DNA of 64,000 nt from assembly GCF_003013695.1 (NCBI RefSeq), contig NZ_CP027792.1, forward strand, positions 1,632,501-1,696,500, given 5' to 3'. A model generated the notes under the pieces. The model did not search any database. It saw only the letters and a program-made list of their open reading frames with translations, and was not told where the DNA came from. The stretch is from Pulveribacter suum (GTDB lineage: Bacteria; Pseudomonadota; Gammaproteobacteria; Burkholderiales; Burkholderiaceae_C). The position numbers and the translations under genes are program-made. Below, in pieces: positions 44,997 to 54,493 of this stretch (positions are counted from its first letter, which is position 1; each line of letters begins with the position of its first letter).

Positions 44997-46403
44997 CTAT
45001 GCCTGGCCCAGCGCCAGCGTGGCGTAGGCCTTGTCCAGCGCCTCGATGCCCAGGCGCAGCACCTGGGCTGCGTCCAGGCCGCAGGCTGCGGCGGGCGCGT
45101 CCAGCGCTTCGGTGTCAGGGTTCTCGTGGGCCCGCGCCAGCGCCAGCGCCTCGCGGTAGATGCCCGGCTGGCCCAGCAGCGCCTGTTGCACGGCAGGCGG
45201 CAGGCGGGCGGCCTGGGCCAGCGCGGGCAGGCTCTGGCCGGTCAGCAGATCGAGCATGGAAAACAGGCCCAGCAGGAACAGCTCGTCGGGGCAGTCGGGT
45301 ACCCGGCCCTGGCCAGCCACACCTTCCAGGAAGAAAGCCCGCGTGAGCGCCTGTTCGGACAAGAGGCGCTCGCGAAAGCCTGCCTGGCGAATGTCGAACA
45401 GCAGCAGCGACAGCCAGCGGTAGCAGCGCTCGCGCCCCAGCAACTGCAGGGCGGAGTCGATGGTCAGCACCGGCTCGCGCAGGCCCATGGCGGGCGAGTT
45501 CAGGTAGCGCAACAGCTTGAAGGTCATCACCGGGTCGGTGGTGATCTGGCGCGCGATGCTGCGCAGATCCTCGTCGCCGCGCAGCAGGTTCAGCAACTTG
45601 AGCGTGAGCGCCTGGTTGGTCTCGCTCCTGGGCGGGTGCCAGTCGTCGCGGCGGGTGACGAAGTCGCCCAGGAAGTAGTCGAACCCCATCTGGAAGCACA
45701 GGTGGAATTCCTCCTGCGCGCGCAGCTCCTGCGCCATCAGCCGCAGGGCGGGCGCCCGGGGCGGGCGCTGGCGCTGCAGCGATTGGCGCAGCGCGTCCAG
45801 CTGCAGGCCGTCCAGCCCTGCGGTCTGGAACTGCACGTATTCGCCCTGGGCGGCCAGCGGCTCCAGCGCCGGATGCTCGGCCAGCGCGCGGGCGCTCAGC
45901 ACCCAGCCCATGGCAAAGCCGGCCCGGCGCAGGGCGTCCAGCCGGGGCGCCAGCAGCTCGGGCACCAGGGGCTGGCGCCCGGGCTTGAGCATCAAAACGG
46001 TGTTGTGCGCAGGCAGCTGGGTCAGCAACGGGTTGTCCAGGGAGACCGGCGACAGGCCGACGAAGGCCAGGCGGTGGCCCAGCAGGCTGTGGATGCCCAG
46101 CGAGGCCAGGCTGCGCAGCAGCACGTCGTCATAGACCTTGTGCCGCAGGTCCTGCTTGCCCTGCAGACGCGATTGCAGGTTGTCCTGCAGGTTGAAGGTG
46201 TAGCCGGCGATGCGCTCGTCCCGGCCGAGCACCGGCTCGCGGCGCACGAAAGAGGGCGTAGCGGCCAGCGAATTGGCCGTGGCCAGGGGCGCCAGCCGGT
46301 CAAGCGCCTCGAACTGCTGGCGGCTGCGCAGCTCCGGCGACGGCGACGGCGGCGCCGGCGCGGGGCGCGGGCGGCCCAGCAGGCGGCGCAGGATGTCGAG
46401 CAT
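44997..46403 (-). CDS. EAL/HDOD domain signalling protein (YuxH type)
   Basis: A 468-residue cytosolic protein. The N-terminal half aligns with EAL domains in layout ('VRREPVLGRDERIAGYTFNL') but lacks the metal-binding ExL and DDFG residues, so it is probably not an active phosphodiesterase. The C-terminal half is an HDOD domain ('LTLKLLNLLRGDEDLRSIAR', 'TFKLLRYLNSPAMGLREPV', 'LGRERCYRWLSLLLF'). Such proteins act in signalling and motility control; role here unknown. It lies 51 bp after rho on the same strand. Confidence 0.82.
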   Translation of the reverse strand: MLDILRRLLGRPRPAPAPPSPSPELRSRQQFEALDRLAPLATANSLAATPSFVRREPVLGRDERIAGYTFNLQDNLQSRLQGKQDLRHKVYDDVLLRSLASLGIHSLLGHRLAFVGLSPVSLDNPLLTQLPAHNTVLMLKPGRQPLVPELLAPRLDALRRAGFAMGWVLSARALAEHPALEPLAAQGEYVQFQTAGLDGLQLDALRQSLQRQRPPRAPALRLMAQELRAQEEFHLCFQMGFDYFLGDFVTRRDDWHPPRSETNQALTLKLLNLLRGDEDLRSIARQITTDPVMTFKLLRYLNSPAMGLREPVLTIDSALQLLGRERCYRWLSLLLFDIRQAGFRERLLSEQALTRAFFLEGVAGQGRVPDCPDELFLLGLFSMLDLLTGQSLPALAQAARLPPAVQQALLGQPGIYREALALARAHENPDTEALDAPAAACGLDAAQVLRLGIEALDKAYATLALGQA

Positions 46404-46454
46404 GGTGGGGCGTTGGCTCCTGGAGTCCCCAGCCTGCAGCCGCGTGTCTGGCGC

Positions 46455-47717
46455 TCAGCCGCCGCGGCGCATGGCCTCGAAGAATTCGACGTTGGTCTTC
46501 GTCTCCTTCATCTTCTTGATCATCAGCTCCATGGACTCGATCTCGTCCATGTTGTACATGAACTGGCGCAGGATGCGGGTCTTTTGCAGGATCTCGGGCG
46601 GCAGCAGCAGCTCTTCGCGGCGCGTGCCGCTCTTGTTCATCTCGATCGCCGGGAACACGCGCTTTTCATACAGGCGCCGGCTCAGGTGCACCTCGCTGTT
46701 GCCGGTGCCCTTGAATTCCTCGAAGATCACCTCGTCCATGCGGCTGCCGGTGTCCACCAGCGCGGTGGCGATGATGGTCAGCGAGCCGCCTTCCTCGACC
46801 TTGCGGGCAGCGCCGAAGAAGCGCTTGGGACGCTGCAGCGCCGCGGCGTCCACACCTCCGGACAACACCTTGCCGCTGGAGGGCACGACGTTGTTGTAGG
46901 CGCGGGCCAGGCGGGTGATGGAGTCCAGCAGGATCACCACGTCCTTTTTCAATTCCACCAGGCGTTTGGCGCGCTCGATCACCATCTCGGCCACGTGCAC
47001 GTGGCGCGCGGCCGGCTCGTCGAAGGTGGAGGCAATGATCTCGCCCTTGACCGAGCGCTGCATCTCGGTCACTTCCTCGGGCCGCTCATCGACCAGCAGC
47101 ACCATCAGGTGCACGTCCGGGTTGTTGGCGGTGATGGCGTGGGCGATGTGCTGCATCATCACCGTCTTGCCGCTCTTCGGGGGCGCGACGATCAGCGCGC
47201 GCTGGCCGCGGCCGATGGGCGAGATGATGTCGATGATGCGGCCGGTGATGTTCTCTTCGCCCTTGATGTCGCGCTCGAGCTTCATCTGCTCGCGCGGAAA
47301 CAGCGGCGTCAGGTTCTCGAACATCACCTTGTGCTTGTTCTGCTCGGGCGCGCCGCCGTTGACGGTGTCCAGCTTGGTCAGAGCGAAGTAGCGCTCGCCA
47401 TCCTTGGGGATGCGCACCTCGCCCTCGATCATGTCGCCGGTGTGCAGGTTGAAGCGGCGTACCTGGCTGGGGCTGATGTAGATGTCGTCGGTGCTGGCGG
47501 TGTAGCTGGTGTCGGGGCTGCGCAGGAAGCCGAAGCCGTCGGGCAGGATCTCGAGCACACCGTCGGCGAACACCTGCTCGCCGGCCTTGGCGCGCTTCTT
47601 GATGATCGCGAACATCAGCTCCTGCTTGCGCATCCGGCCGCCGTTTTCGATCTCCAGCGCTTCGGCTTGCTTGAGCACTTCGGACACGTGCAAAGCCTTG
47701 AGTTCGTTGAGGTGCAT
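46455..47717 (-). CDS. rho: Transcription termination factor Rho
   Basis: A 420-residue hexameric RNA helicase. The N-terminal RNA-binding domain has '[20 protein letters not shown]' and the cold-shock-like '[20 protein letters not shown]'. Walker A is '[18 protein letters not shown]' and Walker B is in '[17 protein letters not shown]'. The Q- and R-loops are in '[20 protein letters not shown]'. Full-length and intact. trxA lies 267 bp upstream on the same strand; this long leader may serve Rho autoregulation, as in other bacteria. Confidence 0.97.
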   Translation of the reverse strand: MHLNELKALHVSEVLKQAEALEIENGGRMRKQELMFAIIKKRAKAGEQVFADGVLEILPDGFGFLRSPDTSYTASTDDIYISPSQVRRFNLHTGDMIEGEVRIPKDGERYFALTKLDTVNGGAPEQNKHKVMFENLTPLFPREQMKLERDIKGEENITGRIIDIISPIGRGQRALIVAPPKSGKTVMMQHIAHAITANNPDVHLMVLLVDERPEEVTEMQRSVKGEIIASTFDEPAARHVHVAEMVIERAKRLVELKKDVVILLDSITRLARAYNNVVPSSGKVLSGGVDAAALQRPKRFFGAARKVEEGGSLTIIATALVDTGSRMDEVIFEEFKGTGNSEVHLSRRLYEKRVFPAIEMNKSGTRREELLLPPEILQKTRILRQFMYNMDEIESMELMIKKMKETKTNVEFFEAMRRGG

Positions 47718-47936
47718 GAAATGACTCCTTGAGCGGAGTGAGGACAGGTGTCTTGGGGAGGGGAGGGGCTGCGCGCCGTGCGGGCCACGAAGCGTGGCGG
47801 GGAGGACGAGCCGGTGATCCGGGCCTGCCGCGACTGTGGGTAGGTGCGGCGGGGCGATCAGCGCGCAAATTATGACAGGAAATCTGCGAAAGCCCCAGGC
47901 GCGGTGCGCATGGCCTGGGCCGCGGGGTCAAACGAA

Positions 47937-47958
47937 GCGGCTGCGCAGGAGCAGCCGC
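47937..47958 (-). terminator. Possible terminator or processing hairpin after trxA
   Basis: A stem GCGGCTGC / GCAGCCGC with a 6-base loop, 27 bp after the trxA stop on the minus strand, followed only by TTCGTTT. Weak T-tract, so partial termination before rho is the most that can be inferred. Confidence 0.4.
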
Positions 47959-47984
47959 AACGTGCCGGCAGGGCCGGCGCAGGG

Positions 47985-48317
47985 TCAGGCCAGCTGCTGA
48001 TCGATAAAGGCGGTGAGCTGCGCCTTGCTGAGGGCGCCGACCTTGGTGGCAGCCAGCTGGCCGTCCTTGAACAGCATCAGCGTGGGGATGCCGCGGATGC
48101 CGAACTTGGCCGGCACTTCGCGGTTGTCGTCCACGTTCATCTTGGCCACGGTCAGGCGGCCCTGGTAGGCGGCGGCGACCTCGTCCAGGATGGGCGCGAT
48201 CATCTTGCACGGACCGCACCATTCGGCCCAGTAATCCACCAGCACCGGGGTGCTGGCCTTGAGCACGTCGGCATCGAAGCTGGCGTCGCTGAGTTGCTTG
48301 ATGAGTTCGCTGGCCAT
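47985..48317 (-). CDS. trxA: Thioredoxin
   Basis: A 110-residue disulfide reductant. The active site '[19 protein letters not shown]' has Cys34 and Cys37. The cis-Pro loop '[14 protein letters not shown]' is intact. It keeps cytosolic proteins reduced and supplies ribonucleotide reductase. It lies upstream of rho on the same strand, a common proteobacterial order. GGAAAC precedes the ATG. Confidence 0.97.
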   Translation of the reverse strand: MASELIKQLSDASFDADVLKASTPVLVDYWAEWCGPCKMIAPILDEVAAAYQGRLTVAKMNVDDNREVPAKFGIRGIPTLMLFKDGQLAATKVGALSKAQLTAFIDQQLA

Positions 48318-48430
48318 GGGCGTTTCCTTCGGTTCCTTCCCGCGTCTGGGGCTGTCTGCTGCGTTTAAAGTCTGGTCATTGTGACAGAAACCCGAACCTC
48401 GCGCGGCGCCGTGGCCGTACCCCTCGTGCT

Positions 48431-50986
48431 ATGACAGTCATAGCGACAGACGATCGCCCGGCGCAGGGCTGGAGCGAGGTGTTCACCCACGTACAGGCTC
48501 TGGCGGCCGGGCGCGGGGTGCGCCTGTGCGCGGTGGTGGTGCTGGTGCCCTACGCCCAGCTCATGGCCCAGGCCGCGCGGCAGTGGCAGCGGCTGCATCC
48601 CCAGGGTTTTGCCCCGCGCTTTGAGACCACGCGCAATTGGGCGGTGCGCTTTGCCGCCCCGGCGCCGCATGCCAGCGAGTACACCGGCGAGCGGGCACGC
48701 GACGCCATAACCGCCCGCGCCCTGCTGGAGCGCGCCGGCCTGGGCGAGCAGCGCGAGATGCTGGCTGCGCTGGTGCTGGAGATGGCCGCCCAGCTGGCCG
48801 GCGCGGTGGCCGCCGTCGCACCCGGTCAGCGGGCGCAGTGGGGCGAGGCGGCGCGCGCGCTGCTGCCCGCGGGGGGCGATGGCGCCGCCCTGCGCTTTGA
48901 GGCCGCCGCCGCGCGCGTCGCCCTGGAATGGGTGCTGGCCTCGCGCCACGCCAGCGACGTGCTGTTTGCTCCGCAGGCACGCCAGGCCGCGCGGCTGCTG
49001 GTGGTGCTGGGCGGGCTGCAGCCCGATCCGCTGGCGCAGGCGCTGCTGGCGCATTGGGGCGAGGACGGCTGGTCTGCCGGCCTGCACCTGCCTCCTGCCG
49101 CCGATGCGCCGTGCATCGCCCTGCATGCCGTGGACGACGGCGAGGCCGAGGCGCAGCGCGCCGCAGCCTGCGTGCTGGCCCATCTGGCGGCAGCCCGCGC
49201 CCCGGTGGCGCTGGCCGCCACCGACCGGGCGCTCACCCGCCGCGTGAGCGCGCTGCTGCACGCGGCCGGGGTCAGCGTGCAGGACGAGACCGGCTGGGCG
49301 CTGTCCACCACGCGGGCCTCTGCCCAGCTCATGGCGCTGCTGCGCGCCTGCGCGTGGGACGCGCCGGCCGATGAGGTGCTGGACTGGCTCAAGCACTGCC
49401 CCGGCGCCGATGCGCCGTCGCTGCACGCCCTGGAGCGCTGGCTGCGCCGCCAGGGCGAGCGCCTGTGGAGCGCCGGCGCGGCCGACCTGGCTGCGAGCAG
49501 CGCCCGCCACCCGCTGGAGGCCGCGCTGGCCGCGCAGTGCGAGCAATGGCGCGCACGGCTGCAGGCCGCGCGCCCGCTGGCCGCCTGGCTGGCCGCGCTG
49601 CGCCAGCTGCTGCAGGACTGCGGTGCGTGGGACGCCCTGGAGGCCGACCCCGCCGGCGAGCGCGTGCTGGCCGAGCTGCGACTGCCGCCCGGCCTGGGCG
49701 ATGAGCTGCACAGCGTGGACGGCGCGGGCCGGCGCCTGAGCCTGGCCGAATTCACCCGCTGGGCGGGCGAGGTGCTGGAAAGCGCCCGCTTTCGTCCCGA
49801 ATACCCTGACGGCGCGCCCGTCGTCGTGCTGCCCCTGGCGCAGCTGCTGGCGCGCCCCTTCGCCGCGCTGGTCGTTCCCGGCTGCGACGAAAAGCGCCTG
49901 CAGGCCGCGCCCGAGCCGCCCGGGCCGTGGACCGCCGCGCAGCGCGAAGGCCTGGGCCTGCCCACGCGCGAGGCGCTGGCCCAGGCCCAGCGCGCCGCCT
50001 GGCAGTACGCGCTGGGCCTGCCGCACGTGGAGCTGGTCTGGCGCACCGGCGACGGGCGCAGCGAGCCGCTGCTGGCCAGCCCGCTGGTGCAGGCGCTGCG
50101 CCTGCTGGGCGGGGCTGCCCAGGGGCAGGACGCCTGCGTGCCGCGCGCCGTCGCCGCCGCACCCGTGGCCCGGCCCCGGGCCGACGGCCGTGCGCTGCCG
50201 CTGCAGCGGCTGTCGGCATCGGCCTATGCCGACCTGCGCCACTGCCCCTATCGCTTTTTCGCGTTGCGCCAACTGGGCCTGCAGGAAGACGGCGAGCTGG
50301 ACGGGCAGGTGGACAAGCGCGACTTCGGCACCTGGCTGCACCGGCTGCTGCAGCATTTTCACGAAGGCCTGGCCGCGGCTGCGGGCGGGCCCGGGCGCGC
50401 CGCACTCATGGACGAGGCGGCTGCGCGTGCCACGCGCGAACTGCGCCTGGAGGGCGGCGACTTTCTGCCCTGGGCCAGCGGCTGGCCCCTGCTGCGCGAG
50501 GGCTACCTGGACTGGCTGAGCAGCTACGAAGCGGCCGAGCGCGGCGCCTTTGCCCATGCCGAGCTGCGCGCCCGCCAGCCGCTGGCCGGCGTGGAGCTCA
50601 TCGGCACGCTGGACCGCGTGGACGTGATCCACGGCGCCGGGCAGCCGCCCGTACACCTGATCATCGACTACAAGAGCGAGAGCGCCACCCGCACCCGCGA
50701 GCGCATCGGCGCCGGTGGCGAAGACATCCAGCTGGCCTTCTATGCCGCCCTCATGCCCCCGGGCCACAGGCTGCGCGCCGCCTATCTGAACGTGGGCGAG
50801 CGCGGCGAAGTCCGGCTGTACGAGCAGGACGGCCTGGAGCAGCTGCACCAGCAGCTGCTGCGCGCCATCGAGCACGACATGGCCCGCATCGCCGAAGGCG
50901 AGCTGATGCAGGCGCTGGGCGAGGGCGCCGTGTGCGACTGGTGCGCCGCGCGCGGCCTGTGCCGCAGGGATTTCTGGAATGACTAG
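48431..50986 (+). CDS. AddB-like PD-(D/E)XK nuclease subunit
   Basis: An 851-residue protein, partner of the helicase gene downstream. The C-terminal nuclease domain has 'GTLDRVDVIHGAG' and 'LIIDYKSESATRTRERIGAG', the D-x-K catalytic core. Four Cys consistent with an iron-sulfur staple are seen: one in 'LRHCPYRFFALRQLGL' and three in 'VCDWCAARGLCRRDF' at the end, as in AddB-type nucleases. The N-terminal two-thirds resemble an inactivated helicase and lack a clear Walker A. It probably resects double-strand breaks with its partner, in place of RecBCD. The gene is on the plus strand, divergent from trxA. Confidence 0.85.
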   Translation: MTVIATDDRPAQGWSEVFTHVQALAAGRGVRLCAVVVLVPYAQLMAQAARQWQRLHPQGFAPRFETTRNWAVRFAAPAPHASEYTGERARDAITARALLERAGLGEQREMLAALVLEMAAQLAGAVAAVAPGQRAQWGEAARALLPAGGDGAALRFEAAAARVALEWVLASRHASDVLFAPQARQAARLLVVLGGLQPDPLAQALLAHWGEDGWSAGLHLPPAADAPCIALHAVDDGEAEAQRAAACVLAHLAAARAPVALAATDRALTRRVSALLHAAGVSVQDETGWALSTTRASAQLMALLRACAWDAPADEVLDWLKHCPGADAPSLHALERWLRRQGERLWSAGAADLAASSARHPLEAALAAQCEQWRARLQAARPLAAWLAALRQLLQDCGAWDALEADPAGERVLAELRLPPGLGDELHSVDGAGRRLSLAEFTRWAGEVLESARFRPEYPDGAPVVVLPLAQLLARPFAALVVPGCDEKRLQAAPEPPGPWTAAQREGLGLPTREALAQAQRAAWQYALGLPHVELVWRTGDGRSEPLLASPLVQALRLLGGAAQGQDACVPRAVAAAPVARPRADGRALPLQRLSASAYADLRHCPYRFFALRQLGLQEDGELDGQVDKRDFGTWLHRLLQHFHEGLAAAAGGPGRAALMDEAAARATRELRLEGGDFLPWASGWPLLREGYLDWLSSYEAAERGAFAHAELRARQPLAGVELIGTLDRVDVIHGAGQPPVHLIIDYKSESATRTRERIGAGGEDIQLAFYAALMPPGHRLRAAYLNVGERGEVRLYEQDGLEQLHQQLLRAIEHDMARIAEGELMQALGEGAVCDWCAARGLCRRDFWND

Positions 50987-50994
50987 CAGAGGCA

Positions 50995-51112
50995 CCCCCC
51001 TGAGGCGCTGCGCGCCTTCCCCCCGCTCTCGCAGCGCAATGCGCTGCGGGCAGGGGGACGACGCCCTCGCTGCGGGGCGGCCCTTGCTCGGCGTCTGCTG
51101 GCCTGACGCGCG
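50995..51112. repeat. Dispersed GC-rich repeat R2, copy b
   Basis: ACCCCCCTGAGGCGCTGCGC, then GCCTTCCCCCC and CAGGGGGACGACGCC. Same block order as 38166-38262. It fills the 173-bp gap between the nuclease and helicase genes. Confidence 0.65.
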
Positions 51113-51159
51113 CCAGCTGCGTGGGGCGTGGGCGCTGCGTGGCGTACTGGAAGAGAAAA

Positions 51160-54100
51160 ATGACTGTGCAAGCCGCCTATGAACTGAACGGCCGCAGCGT
51201 CTCGCGCGAGGCGTTTTATGCGGTGGCCTGCGATCCGCGCCGCAGCGTGGCGGTGGAGGCCTGCGCTGGCGCGGGCAAGACCTGGATGCTGGTGTCGCGC
51301 ATGCTGCGCGCGCTGTTGGAAGGCAGCGCGCCGCACGAGATCCTGGCCATCACCTTCACCAAGAAGGCCGCGGGCGAGATGCGCGAGCGGCTGCAGCAGT
51401 GGCTGCAGGACTTTGCCGCGTGCCCGGCGGACGAGCTGCCAGGCGAGTTGATTGCACGAGGAATCGACCCGCAAGCCGCATGGGACAAGCGCGAGCAGCT
51501 ACAAAAACTATATCAACAGACGCTTGACGCGGGCCGCCCGCTGCAGATCCGCACCTTCCACAGCTGGTTCGCCGCGTTGCTGTCCACGGCGCCGCTGTCG
51601 GTGCTGGAGCAACAGGGCCTGCCCACGGGCTACGAGCTGCTGGAGGACGACGCCGACGCGGTGGCCGAGGTCTGGCACCCCTTCCTGCGCGCCGTGGCGC
51701 AGGACGAGCAGCTGCGTGCCGACTACGGCGCCTGCGTGGCCGAGCACGGCCGCTCGCAGACGCACAAGGCGCTGGAGTCGGCGCTGGCCAAACGCGTGGA
51801 ATTCACCCTGGCCGACGAGGCCGGCGTGGTCGATGCCTCGGTGCCGCACTGCGGCAAGCACTACCCCGAACTGGCCGGGCTGCAGCAGCCCAGCCAGGCG
51901 CTGGAGGGCGAGGCGGCCCGCGCGCGCTGGCAGGGCTGGGCGCGCGATCTGGGCGCGCAAGGCGGCAAGACCGCGCCCAAGGCGGCCGACGCCATCGTCG
52001 CTGCCTTCGAACTGCCGGATGCGCAGGCCCGGCTGCAGGCCCTGCGCAAGGCGCTGTTCGTGGCTGCCGAAGACCGCCTGACCAACCACCTGCAGAAGTT
52101 CGAGGCCGCGGCCGCCGCCGAGGCCGAGCTGCAGCGCCTGTGCGCCGCCCAGCGCCAGCACCTGGCCTGGCAGCACCAGCAGCGCATGGCGCGGCTGTCG
52201 CGGCGGCTGATCGCCGAGTTCGCCCAGCTCAAGCGCGAGCGCGGCTGGGTGGACATGAACGACGTGGAGCGCACGGCGCTGGTGCTGTTGTCCGACCCGG
52301 TGCTCTCGGGCTGGGTGCAGGAGCGGCTGGACGCGCGCGTGCGCCACCTGCTGATCGACGAATTCCAGGACACCAATCCGCTGCAGTGGCAGGCACTGCA
52401 GGCCTGGCTGTCGGGCTACGCCGGTGCGGGCGGGGGCCAGCAGGCACCCAGCGTGTTCATCGTGGGCGACCCCAAGCAGAGCATCTACCGCTTTCGCCGG
52501 GCCGAGCCGCAGGTCTTTCGCGCCGCACAGGCCTTCGTGCGCGATGCCCTGGGCGGCGACCTGCTGGCCTGCGACCACACGCGGCGCAACGCCACGGCCG
52601 TGATCGGCTGCGTGAACCGCGTCATGCAGGCGGCGCAGGCGGCGCGGCACTACAGCGGCTTTCGCGACCACACCACCGAATCGGCAGAGGCGGGCGCCCT
52701 GGTGCAGCTGCCGCCCATCCCGCGCGCCGGCCGGGCGGGCGAGGGCGACGATGCCGCCGTGCAGCACGAGGAGCCGCCGCCCTGGCGCGACAGCCTGACC
52801 CAGGCCCGCCACGAGGCCGAGGAGACGCTGCGCATGCGCGAATGCGCCCAGGCCGCGCAGTGGGTGGCGGCGCAGATCGCGGCTGGCGCCCGGCCGCAGG
52901 ACATCATGGTGCTCGCCCGCAAGCGCGACCGCCTTGCCCACATGCAGCATGCGCTGCGCGCCCTGCACATTCCCTGCGTGCAGCCGGAAAAGGCCCAGCT
53001 GGCCGACGCGCCCGAGGTGCAGGACGTGGTGGCGCTGCTGGACGCGCTCGTCTCGCCCGGCCACGACCTGGCGCTGGCGCGGGCGCTGAAGTCGCCGCTG
53101 TTCGGCCTGCCCGACGAGGCCCTGGTGCGCCTGGCCCTGCTGCGCCGCCAGCAGGCCGCGCTGGCAGCCGACGAAACGCCCTGCAGCTGGTTTGATTTGC
53201 TACAAAAAAGTGAGCTTCTGGCGCAGGACCTGCAAGGCGTAGGGGCCGATTTGGCTCTATATCAGCAATGGGTGGCCACGCTGCCGCCGCACGACGCGCT
53301 GCAGGCCATCTACCAGCACGCCGACGTGCTGGCGCGCTATGCCGCGGCGGCGCCCGCCACACAGCGCGCCAGCGTGCTGGCCCACCTGCGCGCGCTGCTG
53401 TCCGCCGCGCTGGACGAAGGGGGCGGCCGCTACCTCACGCCCTATGCGTTCGTGCGCGCCATGAAGCGCGCCGGCCCGCGCGCTCCCGGCCGGGTCGATG
53501 GCGAGGCCGTGCGGCTGCTCACCATCCACGGCGCCAAGGGGCTGGAGGCCGACGCCGTGCTGCTGCTGGACACCGATGCCGGCGCCCAGCGCGCCGAAAC
53601 CATGGGCGCGCTGGTGGACTGGCCGGGCGAGCACGCCGTGCCGCGCCACTTCGTCTTTCTGGCCAGCGAGAAAAGTCCGCCGCCCAGTGCGCAGGATGTG
53701 CTGGCCGCCGAACTGGCCGAGCGCCAGCGCGAGGAGATCAACACCCTGTACGTGGCCGCCACCCGCGCCCGGCACACCCTGGCGCTGTCGTGCGTGCAGG
53801 CCCGGGCCGACGGCCCCGCGCCGGGCAGCTGGTGGAGCCGGCTGCTGCCCGACCTGCAGCCCGCCGTGCTGGAGGGGGTGCAGGGCAGCACGGCCGCGCA
53901 AGACAGCGCCACCATCGTGCTGCACGTGCTGCCGGCCTACGCGGCCCCGGCGGCCGGCCCCGGCGCCGTGCCGGCCAGCACGCCGCTGTCGCGCCAGGGC
54001 GAGGCCATGCACCAGCTGCTGGAGCACGCTGAAGGCTGCGGCGCAGAAGCCGGCTGGGGCGCGCCGCGCCTGGCCCGCCTGGCCCGCGATTTCGCCATCA

Positions 54101-54486
54101 CGCCCGAGGCGGCCGCCCGCGCCGCCGCGCTGGCCGCCCGTATCCTGCAGGGCGAAGGCGCCTGGGCCTGGGACGAGGCCCACGTCGAGCAGGCCATGAA
54201 CGAGGTGCCGCTGACCTGGCAGGGCCAGAGCCTGCGGCTGGACCGCCTGGTCTGCCTGCGCCAGCCGCGCGGCGGCGCCCGGTGGTGGGTGCTGGACTAC
54301 AAGAGCGCCACGCAGCCGGAAAGCCAGCTGGCCCTGGTAGCCCAGATGCAGCGTTACCGCGAGGCGCTGGGCGCGCTGCTGCCCGACGAGCCGGTGCGGG
54401 CGGCGTTTCTGACGGGCGATGGCCGCCTGGTGGCGGTGGATGCGCCGGGTGCGCCGCATGTGCCGTACCAGGCGGCGCTGTTTTGA
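51160..54486 (+). CDS. AddA-like UvrD-family helicase-nuclease
   Basis: A 1108-residue superfamily 1 helicase. Motif I is 'EACAGAGKTWMLVSRML' near residue 33, motif II 'LLIDEFQDTNPLQWQAL', motif III 'VGDPKQSIYRFRRAEPQVFR', motif V 'LLTIHGAKGLEADAVLL' and motif VI 'LYVAATRARHTLALS'. A C-terminal PD-(D/E)XK domain shows 'WWVLDYKSATQPESQLALV'. This is AddA-type architecture. The ATG at 51160 gives 'MTVQAAYELNG'; earlier GTGs lie in the repeat. Two AT-richer patches inside (near 51440-51528 and 53188-53270) resemble R1 repeats read in frame. Confidence 0.87.
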   Translation: MTVQAAYELNGRSVSREAFYAVACDPRRSVAVEACAGAGKTWMLVSRMLRALLEGSAPHEILAITFTKKAAGEMRERLQQWLQDFAACPADELPGELIARGIDPQAAWDKREQLQKLYQQTLDAGRPLQIRTFHSWFAALLSTAPLSVLEQQGLPTGYELLEDDADAVAEVWHPFLRAVAQDEQLRADYGACVAEHGRSQTHKALESALAKRVEFTLADEAGVVDASVPHCGKHYPELAGLQQPSQALEGEAARARWQGWARDLGAQGGKTAPKAADAIVAAFELPDAQARLQALRKALFVAAEDRLTNHLQKFEAAAAAEAELQRLCAAQRQHLAWQHQQRMARLSRRLIAEFAQLKRERGWVDMNDVERTALVLLSDPVLSGWVQERLDARVRHLLIDEFQDTNPLQWQALQAWLSGYAGAGGGQQAPSVFIVGDPKQSIYRFRRAEPQVFRAAQAFVRDALGGDLLACDHTRRNATAVIGCVNRVMQAAQAARHYSGFRDHTTESAEAGALVQLPPIPRAGRAGEGDDAAVQHEEPPPWRDSLTQARHEAEETLRMRECAQAAQWVAAQIAAGARPQDIMVLARKRDRLAHMQHALRALHIPCVQPEKAQLADAPEVQDVVALLDALVSPGHDLALARALKSPLFGLPDEALVRLALLRRQQAALAADETPCSWFDLLQKSELLAQDLQGVGADLALYQQWVATLPPHDALQAIYQHADVLARYAAAAPATQRASVLAHLRALLSAALDEGGGRYLTPYAFVRAMKRAGPRAPGRVDGEAVRLLTIHGAKGLEADAVLLLDTDAGAQRAETMGALVDWPGEHAVPRHFVFLASEKSPPPSAQDVLAAELAERQREEINTLYVAATRARHTLALSCVQARADGPAPGSWWSRLLPDLQPAVLEGVQGSTAAQDSATIVLHVLPAYAAPAAGPGAVPASTPLSRQGEAMHQLLEHAEGCGAEAGWGAPRLARLARDFAITPEAAARAAALAARILQGEGAWAWDEAHVEQAMNEVPLTWQGQSLRLDRLVCLRQPRGGARWWVLDYKSATQPESQLALVAQMQRYREALGALLPDEPVRAAFLTGDGRLVAVDAPGAPHVPYQAALF

Positions 54487-54493
54487 CGGATGA

